A program made the translations under genes and the position numbers. Under the pieces are notes generated by a model that was not told the DNA's origin, searched no databases, and saw nothing but the letters and a program-made list of their open reading frames with translations. From NCBI GenBank assembly GCA_900541015.1, contig UQIB01000026.1, positions 1 through 41,612 on the forward strand: 41,612 nucleotides of DNA. The letters run 5' to 3'. Below, piece by piece: positions 35,867-41,612 of this stretch (positions are counted from its first letter, which is position 1; each line of letters opens with the position of its first letter). This stretch comes from an uncultured Collinsella sp. GTDB taxonomy: Bacteria > Actinomycetota > Coriobacteriia > Coriobacteriales > Coriobacteriaceae.

Positions 35867-36780
35867 TAGCGCACCTCACTAGAATCGACGCCGGGCACGC
35901 GGCGGCAGGAATACTCGTCCGTGGCGAACTTAGGAATCTGCACGCCCTCGAGCTCGCGGGCAAGCGCGGCCGAAAGCTCGATGCCGGCGGCGCGGCGCAC
36001 GGCCTGGATGGCGAGCGGGGCCGAGATGCGGCGGCGGTAGTCGGCCGAGCCCCACAGGTTGGTGCCGTAGCCCAGCGAGCGCACGGATGCGGCCAGGGCG
36101 CGCAGCTCGTCCTCGGAAGGATGCTCGTTGGTAAGGCCGCACGCCTCGCCCTGCAGCAGGGTCGCGCGCAGCGGGCGGGCGCCCACGGTGACGTGCCAGG
36201 AGCCGTCCCACCAGGCGGCGGTGACGTTGAGCGAGGGGAAGTCGGTCGCGGCCTTGCGCACGGCCTCGTAGCTCGCGCGGTAGTCGTGTTTAACGACCAC
36301 GACGTGCTCAATCACGTCGCGCACATAGCCCATGTCCACGAACTCGGCGAGCGGCACGCGACCGGCGCCCGTCAGCTCAACGTACGAATCGAGCGCCAAA
36401 AAGGCCGAGAGCACGTCCGAGAAGCCAAAGCGGCCGTAGATGCTGCCGCCCACCGTGGCGGTATTGCGCAGCTGCACGCCCACGATGTCGTGGACGGCGA
36501 ACTCAAAGACATTGTTGACAAGCGCGTTGAGCCCGGCATGACGCTCGAGCTGGCGCAGGGTGCACATGGCACCGATGCGAAACTCAGTCTCGGTCTCCTC
36601 GATCTGATCGAGTCCGCAGGCCGAAAGGTCAATCGCCGTCGCCACGCGACGCGAACCAAGGCGCATCCAGATGCCGCCGCCCACAATCTTGTTGTTGCGG
36701 TTCTTCTGTAAGAGCTCATAGGCTTCGGCCGCGTTTCCAACACGGACGTAGGTACCGAACTTGAGCACGTTCTCCCCCAT
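35866..36780 (-). CDS. FAD-binding subunit of the molybdenum hydroxylase (YgfM/XdhB-like)
   Basis: 304 residues of the CO dehydrogenase flavoprotein family. The FAD loops are KIVGGGIWMRLG near residue 32 and TVGGSIYGRFGFSDV near residue 110; the C-terminal CODH-flavoprotein domain begins around DFPSLNVTAAWW. It passes electrons from the Fe-S clusters of the fused subunit to NAD or another acceptor. TAATG overlap with the next gene shows co-translation. The pair order FAD subunit, then Fe-S/Mo subunit, is like ygfM with ygfN/xdhD-type modules. Confidence 0.88.
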   Translation of the reverse strand: MGENVLKFGTYVRVGNAAEAYELLQKNRNNKIVGGGIWMRLGSRRVATAIDLSACGLDQIEETETEFRIGAMCTLRQLERHAGLNALVNNVFEFAVHDIVGVQLRNTATVGGSIYGRFGFSDVLSAFLALDSYVELTGAGRVPLAEFVDMGYVRDVIEHVVVVKHDYRASYEAVRKAATDFPSLNVTAAWWDGSWHVTVGARPLRATLLQGEACGLTNEHPSEDELRALAASVRSLGYGTNLWGSADYRRRISAPLAIQAVRRAAGIELSAALARELEGVQIPKFATDEYSCRRVPGVDSSEVR

Positions 36781-36860
36781 CTCTTCACTTGTCCAGTACT
36801 TTTAAGTGTACCAAACGAGGGGCCGCACACTGTTTTAGGACAAAATCCACCCACCCATAC

Positions 36861-36933
36861 ATAACTTGCGGTGATATACGGACTGATTAGTCGTTCTGGA
36901 ACGCAAAACAGTCCGTATATCACCGCAAGTTAT
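36861..36933. repeat. Large perfect palindrome, copy 3 of 3
   Basis: 25-base arms (ATAACTTGCGGTGATATACG then GACTG) match perfectly around 23 bases. It lies between the gdhA terminator and the hydroxylase operon. The interior differs from the other two copies, the arms hardly do. Confidence 0.9.
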
Positions 36934-36954
36934 GAGGAGTCCTCCGGGATAGAA

Positions 36955-36984
36955 AAGGCTCCCAGCCAGATAGCTGGGAGCCTT
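36955..36984 (-). terminator. Terminator of gdhA
   Basis: AAGGCTCCCAGC and GCTGGGAGCCTT form a perfect 12-bp stem with a 6-base loop, followed on the minus strand by TTCTATCC, about 25 bases after the stop codon. Confidence 0.85.
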
Positions 36985-37009
36985 ATCACATGCTATGTCG
37001 AGCGAAGAC

Positions 37010-38365
37010 CTAGCAGACGCCCTGGGCGAGCATGGCGTCGGCAACCTTCAGGAAGCCGGCGATGTTGGCGCCCATGACAAAGTTGCCCTCCTGGCCGTAC
37101 TCCTTGGCGGTGTCGTCCACGTTGTGGAACATGCCGCGCATGAGCTGCTCGAGCTTGCCGTCGACCTCCTCGAAGGTCCAGGACAGGTGCTCGGCGTTCT
37201 GGCTCATTTCCAGGCCGGACACGAGCACGCCACCGGCGTTGGCAGCCTTACCGGGCATAAAGGCGACGCCGTTCTCCTGGAAGTAGGTCGTTGCCTCGAT
37301 GGTCGTGGGCATGTTCGCGCCCTCGCCGACCACCTTGCAGCCGTTGGCGACGAGCGCCTGGGCGTCCTCGAGCAGCAGCGTGTTCTCGCGAGCACAGGGC
37401 AGCGCGATGTCGCAGGGCAGCTGCCAAACGCCACGGCCGTCGCCCTCGTGCCACACGGCGTTGGGCTTCTCGTCAACGTACATAGCGAGCGTAACGCCCT
37501 TGTCGTGGCCGGAGCGCTTCTTGTTGTAGACGTGCTCGAGCACAGTGTAGTCGATGCCGTCGGGATCCTCGACCCAGCCGTGAGTATCGGAGCAGGCCAG
37601 CACCTTGCCGCCGAGCTGGGAGACCTTCTGGACGGCGTAGATAGCGACGTTGCCGGAGCCGTGCACGACGACGTTCTTGCCCTCGAAGGAGTCGCCGCGG
37701 CTCTTGAGGTACTCGTCCACAAAGTAGGCGAGGCCGTAGCCGGTGGCCTCGGTACGGGCGAGCGAGCCGCCAAAGGAGAGGCCCTTGCCGGTGAGGACGC
37801 CGGTCCACTCGTTGGTCAGGCGCTTGTACTGACCGAACAGGTAGGCAACCTCGCGGCCGCCAACGCCCAGGTCGCCGGCGGGAACGTCGGTGTTGGGGCC
37901 GATGTGGCGATAGAGCTCGGTCATGAAGGACTGGCAGAAGTGCATGATCTCGTTGTTGGACTTGCCCTTGGGGTCAAAGTCGGAGCCGCCCTTGCCGCCG
38001 CCCATGGGAAGGGTGGTCAGGCTGTTCTTGAGGATCTGCTCCAGGCCCAGGAACTTGAGCATACCCAGGGTGACCGTCGGGTTAAAGCGCAGACCGCCCT
38101 TGTAGGGTCCAATGGCAGAGTTGAACTCGACGCGATAGCCGCGGTTGACCTGAACCTTGCCCTGGTCGTCGACCCAGGGAACACGGAACATAACGATGCG
38201 CTCGGGCTCGACGAGGCGCTCCAGCAGGGCGGCCTCCTCGTACTCGGGGTGGGCGTCGAGCGCCGGCTGGATGGTGCCGAGGATCTCGGTCGCGGCCTGG
38301 ATGAACTCAGGCTGCTCGGGATAGCGGGCCTTGAGCTCTTCGAGAACTTTCTGCGTGTAGCTCAT
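37010..38365 (-). CDS. gdhA: NADP-type glutamate dehydrogenase, hexameric
   Basis: 451 residues, as in E. coli GdhA. The glutamate-binding region has KGGLRFNPTVTLGMLKFLG and the active-site lysine motif LPMGGGKGGSDFDPKGKS; a second catalytic region is DVPAGDLGVGGREV, and the Rossmann segment is VVVHGSGNVA. It makes glutamate from 2-oxoglutarate and ammonium, or the reverse. A strong GGAGG precedes the ATG, and a terminator follows, so it is monocistronic. A CGCGGC/GCCGCG hairpin lies in its leader. Coenzyme preference is by family resemblance. Confidence 0.95.
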   Translation of the reverse strand: MSYTQKVLEELKARYPEQPEFIQAATEILGTIQPALDAHPEYEEAALLERLVEPERIVMFRVPWVDDQGKVQVNRGYRVEFNSAIGPYKGGLRFNPTVTLGMLKFLGLEQILKNSLTTLPMGGGKGGSDFDPKGKSNNEIMHFCQSFMTELYRHIGPNTDVPAGDLGVGGREVAYLFGQYKRLTNEWTGVLTGKGLSFGGSLARTEATGYGLAYFVDEYLKSRGDSFEGKNVVVHGSGNVAIYAVQKVSQLGGKVLACSDTHGWVEDPDGIDYTVLEHVYNKKRSGHDKGVTLAMYVDEKPNAVWHEGDGRGVWQLPCDIALPCARENTLLLEDAQALVANGCKVVGEGANMPTTIEATTYFQENGVAFMPGKAANAGGVLVSGLEMSQNAEHLSWTFEEVDGKLEQLMRGMFHNVDDTAKEYGQEGNFVMGANIAGFLKVADAMLAQGVC

Positions 38366-38399
38366 GCTTCCTCCAATGATGGGAAACGAAAAATGTTGA

Positions 38400-38422
38400 T
38401 CGCGGCACCCTATGCGCCGCGA
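38400..38422. repeat. Short hairpin in the gdhA leader
   Basis: TCGCGGC and GCCGCGA (38400-38406 and 38416-38422) form a perfect 7-bp stem, 35 bases before the gdhA start. It may be a leader structure or an operator. Confidence 0.4.
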
Positions 38423-38579
38423 ACTTTATCGAGTATGGATAATATCGCACTGTTGCGGGAAAGTTTCGCATAAGCAGACGGGCAGATGTTTCGTTTTGAT
38501 TACGATGCAGGTAGAAGCGTTTTTGAGTGCCTGACGTGCAAAACCTGTGTTTCAAACCTGTTTCGTCCACGTGTTCCAA

Positions 38580-38611
38580 ACCACAACAAAGGTGCCTGTC
38601 CCCAATGTGGT
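38580..38611. repeat. Weak hairpin with GGTGCCTGTCCCC motif after the DUF3343 gene
   Basis: ACCACA and TGTGGT flank a segment with GGTGCCTGTCCCC, whose complement begins like the GGGACAGG arm at 29101. It could serve as a terminator of the mobA-DUF3343 transcript, but the T-tract is poor. Confidence 0.35.
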
Positions 38612-38621
38612 GGTGTGGTGG

Positions 38622-39017
38622 TTAGAGGACGAGCTGGTGGTAGTCGGCAGGGGTTATGCGGCCTTCGGTGGCAGCGCGGAAGGCGGCGAGGGCATCGCCC
38701 GAGAACGGCATGGCCCAGCACAGGCCGCAACCTGCGGTAATGGAGCCGGGCAAAGGCATAATGCGCCCGGGCACACCGGCATCCAGGCACAGCTGCTCGC
38801 ATTCCATCACATCGAAGGTGCTGTCAAACGACACGATAATCTTGCGCTCGTGGTCGAGGGCATCACCGGACGGGCCTTCGCGGTGTGCCTCACGATACGC
38901 CGCGGCGGCCGCTTCCTCTTCCGCAGTATGTCCACAGCCACCGCAGCCGCAGGTACAGGGCTCGGAACCATCGCAAGTGCAAGGCTCTCCCGTGTCGGGA
39001 CAAATATCGTGAGACAT
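38622..39017 (-). CDS. DUF3343 protein with Cys-rich N-terminal extension
   Basis: 131 residues. Residues 1-30 hold seven cysteines (6, 13, 15, 21, 23, 25, 28; CTCDGSEPCTCGCGGCGH). The DUF3343 domain follows: KIIVSFDSTFDVMECEQLC and GRIMPLPGSITAGCGLCWAM with the conserved GCG. Known DUF3343 proteins are small, often linked with selenium-dependent molybdenum hydroxylases or NifS-like genes, and are proposed Se/S carriers. The extension is unusual and could bind metal or persulfide/perselenide. GGAG five bases before the ATG; 15 bases after the MobA-like gene, in the same operon as tRNA-Sec and selB by position. Confidence 0.78.
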   Translation of the reverse strand: MSHDICPDTGEPCTCDGSEPCTCGCGGCGHTAEEEAAAAAYREAHREGPSGDALDHERKIIVSFDSTFDVMECEQLCLDAGVPGRIMPLPGSITAGCGLCWAMPFSGDALAAFRAATEGRITPADYHQLVL

Positions 39018-39032
39018 GGCAACTCCAATCGT

Positions 39033-39665
39033 CTAGGCGAGTAACTCGGCCGCCGCAAACTCCTCGGGCGTATTGACGTTCTCGAAGCAGAGCGTCGAGC
39101 CGGCGACCGCGACAATCTGAGGCTCGTCCAAATACCCGGCATTCACCCGGTCGATCAGGCAGCGGATTCGCTGACGGTCATCGGCGAGCAGCTCTTGGGC
39201 AACCGGCGCACACGCGTCACGGCGCCAGACGGCGCAAAGCGGCTCAATCCCCCGCTCCTCGCGCGGCACGCACACGTCGAGCGCCTCGGCCTCGACACAG
39301 CCAGCAAGGGCACCGATTAGTTCCGAAGAGACAAACGGCATATCACAGGCGACGATAGCAACGAGAGGCAGCCGGGCCGCAGTCAGCGAACTCGCGATGC
39401 CGCGCATGGCGCCCGCCGACCCTTCTAGGTCCGCCACCACACGCGGCACCAAGCCGCCAAACGCGCACTCCTCAAGAAAGGCAAGCTCGCTGGGACGCGA
39501 CGTCGTCACGACCAACTCGCCGGCAACTGGCGCCAGCCGACCCAGCACACGTTCGATGAGCGGCTCGCCGCAAAACGCCATGCGAGCCTTATCACAGCCC
39601 ATGCGCGAGGACATCCCGCCCGCTTGAACGACGCAAGAAAGATCGGCCCGTCTTACGGTAGTCAT
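39033..39665 (-). CDS. mobA: MobA-like molybdenum cofactor nucleotidyltransferase
   Basis: 210 residues from the ATG at 39665, which is followed by VVQAGGMSSRMGCDKARM, the nucleotide-binding signature of MobA/MocA with Gln in place of the usual Leu. VACDMPFVS provides the metal-binding Asp, and FENVNTPEEF is the conserved C-terminal end. It would attach GMP (MobA) or CMP (MocA) to molybdopterin; xanthine dehydrogenase-type enzymes usually need the CMP form, so MocA is an alternative. The long open frame upstream runs into tRNA-Sec and is not coding. GGAGG lies 11 bases before the start. Confidence 0.83.
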   Translation of the reverse strand: MTTVRRADLSCVVQAGGMSSRMGCDKARMAFCGEPLIERVLGRLAPVAGELVVTTSRPSELAFLEECAFGGLVPRVVADLEGSAGAMRGIASSLTAARLPLVAIVACDMPFVSSELIGALAGCVEAEALDVCVPREERGIEPLCAVWRRDACAPVAQELLADDRQRIRCLIDRVNAGYLDEPQIVAVAGSTLCFENVNTPEEFAAAELLA

Positions 39666-39755
39666 ACGGCAAAACACCTCCATCGGCATGCTCGAAACCC
39701 GACACACGGGATCAGTTACCGTAGACGACATGACAGGCGACACGGCGGACCCGTA

Positions 39756-39812
39756 CAAAAACAAAACAGCGCCTTTGCGGCACGCAGCAAGACCGCGAGC
39801 ACAAAAGCGCTG
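39756..39812 (-). terminator. Terminator after tRNA-Sec
   Basis: On the minus strand CAGCGCTTTTGTG pairs with CGCAAAGGCGCTG (two G-T pairs) with a further inner stem, followed by TTTTGTTTTTG. It is 9 bases after the tRNA end and leaves mobA to its own promoter or read-through. Confidence 0.75.
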
Positions 39813-39820
39813 GTAGCGTA

Positions 39821-39917
39821 TGGCGGGAACGTATGTGAATCGAACACATCCAAGACGTTTTGCACGCCTCGCAACGGTTTTGAGGACCGCGGAGCCCACC
39901 GGAGCCCATCCGTTCCC
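39821..39917 (-). tRNA. selC: tRNA-Sec (anticodon UCA)
   Basis: 97 bases including encoded CCA. The acceptor GGGAACG pairs with CGTTCCC, the anticodon stem GCGGT/ACCGT has loop CCTCAAA with UCA, the long variable arm and the ATGTG/CACAT T-stem with TTCGATT follow. The D-arm region GGGCTCCGGTGGGCTC is the extended form of bacterial tRNA-Sec. It is directly downstream of selB, as in many bacteria, and decodes UGA in selenoprotein mRNAs. Confidence 0.93.
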
Positions 39918-39953
39918 AAGTGCGGCGGTATTTTACCAAACCGAGCAGCCAAT

Positions 39954-41612
39954 CTAGCGCAGGGACCTCAGGCCGCCGGCATCCTTGTCGAGCACCGTAA
40001 AGCGCACGGCATCCAGGTGCTCCAAGATACTGATGGCACGTTTACGCGACACGCCCAGGGCCTCGCGCAGCACGCTCGTGGTGGCAGCGCCGCCGGCTGC
40101 CTCAACGGCGGCGGCGACGAGCTCACGCGCATGGGCCTCGGCGGCAGCGGACAGGGCAACGTCGCGCTCGACCTTAACGATCGCGCGTTTAAGCGAAAGC
40201 TCGCGCAGGGCACGCGTCATGGTGTCGCGGCCGAGCTGCAGCTGTTCGCCCACCTCGGGCAACGTCGGTGCATCCAGGCCGGCTTCGTCCAGCAAGGCAA
40301 CGATACGTTCGCAGGCCTCGCGCACCACACGCGCCGCGGCGGCAGCGGAGTGCGGGTCGAACACCTCGGCGCCCTCGGCGGCGCACACGCCACGCGAGCA
40401 GCCCTCGGCAATCAGAGCCGCGGCAACGCCTTCATCAGCGGCAGGCCACGCAGCATGGGCAACGGCGCCGGGCGTAAAGCCCGTCTCCTTGGGAGCCGCC
40501 GCGTGCATGGCTGACAGGGTCGCCGCCAGTGCATCCATCGCGGCGTCGAGCGCGGAAGAATCTGCATACAGCGAGCCACCCGAGCCAGCAAGCGCGCAAG
40601 CAGCGCCCTGCGCCACCAGCCCGCGCAGCGCCGCCTCAGCCTCACCGGCAACAAGATCGAGCGCCGCGGTAACATCGGCAGCCGCAACTGGCAGCGCTTG
40701 CAGCGCCAGCCACGCATCCACAGCGCCCTCAATATCTCCGGCCTCGAGCGCCGCATACAGCGCACGCTCCCCTTCGGCAAGCTCGCGAGAGCGGCGGCAG
40801 CGAGAAAGCAGCACGCGCCCGCCGCCAATAAGCATCACGGGCGAATAGGACAGCACCACGACATGATCCCCGGCACGTAGCGGCAGCGAGTTTTCCAAGC
40901 GCACCTGAACATTACGGGTCTCGCCCACCGCCATGGGGGCCTCGCCCTCCATGAACATGATGCGGCCGACAACCTCGGCTGTACCCGCCATCACGTGCAC
41001 ACGCGCGCCCGACTCGAGCACGCGCGGCTTGGCACCCTCGCGACCCAGGTAGGTGAACGTCATCATAAAGCGCAACGTCTGACCAAAGCGGTCCGCCACG
41101 CCCAGCATCTCGCCACGGTCAAGCGCCGCGACACCGTCACCAACCAGGTTGAGCGCCACGCGTTGCCCAGGCAGCGCGCGCGGCGTATCGCCATGCACCT
41201 GAATCCCGCGGACACGGCAGACCGTACGCGACGGCAAAGCCATCAGCTCGTCGCCCACCGCAACCGGCGCATCGTGCAGCGTTCCCGACACGACGGTGCC
41301 GGCGCCCTTGATCGTAAAGCAGCGGTCAATCGGCAGGCGCGGCGCGGCATCGCTTCGCTCGGCACGCTCGCGACAGGTATCCCAGCAGACACCCACCTGC
41401 TCGTCGAGCACCGCAAGCAGCCCGTCAATCCCCTCGCCCGTCTTAGACGACACGGGCACAATTGGCGCGCCCGCAAACACAGTACCCGACAAAAAGTCAT
41501 CGACATCGAGCTCGGCCAGATCAACCATCTCGCTATCGGCCAGGTCGCACATCGTCAGCGCGACCACCATATGCGTAACGCCCAGCAGCTCCAGCACATG
41601 CACGTGCTCGCG
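39954..41612 (-). CDS. selB: Selenocysteine-specific elongation factor SelB, N-terminus cut by the window edge
   Basis: At least 553 residues; the frame is open to the right edge (REHVHVLELLGVTH is typical SelB). The missing part is the first ~100 residues with the P-loop and switch regions. Visible: the end of the GTPase domain (VPVSSKTGEGIDGL), EF-Tu-like domain 2 (RCFTIKGAGTVVSGTL), domain 3 (KPRVLESGARVHV ... VVLSYSPVMLIGGG) and the winged-helix repeats at the C-terminus (ELSLKRAIVKVERD, LREALGVSRKRAISILEHLD) that bind the SECIS element. The G4 motif is LTMCD rather than the usual TKxD. It delivers Sec-tRNA to ribosomes at UGA. Confidence 0.93.
   Translation of the reverse strand, partial: REHVHVLELLGVTHMVVALTMCDLADSEMVDLAELDVDDFLSGTVFAGAPIVPVSSKTGEGIDGLLAVLDEQVGVCWDTCRERAERSDAAPRLPIDRCFTIKGAGTVVSGTLHDAPVAVGDELMALPSRTVCRVRGIQVHGDTPRALPGQRVALNLVGDGVAALDRGEMLGVADRFGQTLRFMMTFTYLGREGAKPRVLESGARVHVMAGTAEVVGRIMFMEGEAPMAVGETRNVQVRLENSLPLRAGDHVVVLSYSPVMLIGGGRVLLSRCRRSRELAEGERALYAALEAGDIEGAVDAWLALQALPVAAADVTAALDLVAGEAEAALRGLVAQGAACALAGSGGSLYADSSALDAAMDALAATLSAMHAAAPKETGFTPGAVAHAAWPAADEGVAAALIAEGCSRGVCAAEGAEVFDPHSAAAAARVVREACERIVALLDEAGLDAPTLPEVGEQLQLGRDTMTRALRELSLKRAIVKVERDVALSAAAEAHARELVAAAVEAAGGAATTSVLREALGVSRKRAISILEHLDAVRFTVLDKDAGGLRSLR

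Noticed and set aside
33035..39017. In-frame UGA (selenocysteine) codons in the hydroxylase or DUF3343 genes
   Set aside because: All these frames are uninterrupted; no selenoprotein is encoded in this window as far as I can see.
39666..39899. 78-residue N-terminal extension of the MobA-like protein
   Set aside because: It overlaps tRNA-Sec and its terminator; the nucleotide-binding motif begins just after the ATG at 39665.

Overview
The window looks like chromosomal DNA of a high-GC, anaerobic gut actinobacterium of the Coriobacteriia, most like Collinsella. This is an inference from gene content (anaerobic FAD oxidoreductase cluster with DUF1667, a selenium/molybdenum locus, NADP-type glutamate dehydrogenase), GC-rich codon use and many intergenic hairpins; no database search was possible.

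Layout. (1) 1-12.6 kb, minus strand: a surface polysaccharide operon. It begins with a NusG-family antiterminator (LoaP/UpxY type), then a polyprenyl-phosphate sugar transferase, six glycosyltransferases, two hexapeptide acyltransferases, a radical SAM/SPASM enzyme, Wzy and Wzx, and runs off the left edge into rfbA. Many gene ends overlap, so this is probably one transcript. Several genes are visibly AT-richer than the initiating sugar transferase, the first GT4 and the radical SAM gene, so it reads as a swapped cassette in a core frame. (2) 12.9-15.4 kb: thrS (without the usual TGS domain), insulated by two terminators, and a membrane zinc-ribbon protein. (3) 15.6-19.3 kb: a small degenerate integrative element: tyrosine recombinase, MqsR-like toxin with an MqsA/Panacea hybrid antitoxin, divergent XRE repressor and a frameshifted Cro-like gene. 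It has 15-bp att-like direct repeats at its ends and arrays of alternating inverted repeats outside them. (4) 19.7-22.9 kb, plus strand: GlpA-like dehydrogenase, FAD/NAD oxidoreductase and DUF1667 protein. (5) 23.1-32.9 kb: M24 aminopeptidase (plus), then folC, valS, clpX, clpP, trigger factor and tRNA-Leu(UAG) on the minus strand. (6) 33.0-41.6 kb, minus strand: a molybdenum hydroxylase (fused Fe-S/Mo subunit plus FAD subunit), gdhA, a Cys-rich DUF3343 protein, a MobA-like nucleotidyltransferase, tRNA-Sec and selB (cut by the right edge).

How the parts may work together. SelB and tRNA-Sec decode UGA as selenocysteine. The DUF3343 and MobA-like proteins directly downstream, with an XdhD/YgfM-type hydroxylase nearby, suggest a selenium-dependent molybdenum hydroxylase function. 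The antiterminator probably carries RNA polymerase through the 12-kb polysaccharide operon.

The most unusual signals are in intergenic DNA. One near-perfect 25-26 bp-arm palindrome occurs three times. Two nested palindromes flank valS and share a core while their outer stems differ in sequence but stay perfectly complementary. There is a 28-bp-arm hairpin behind clpX, and two arrays of a 16-18 bp unit alternating in orientation every ~40 bp lie on either side of the integrative element.
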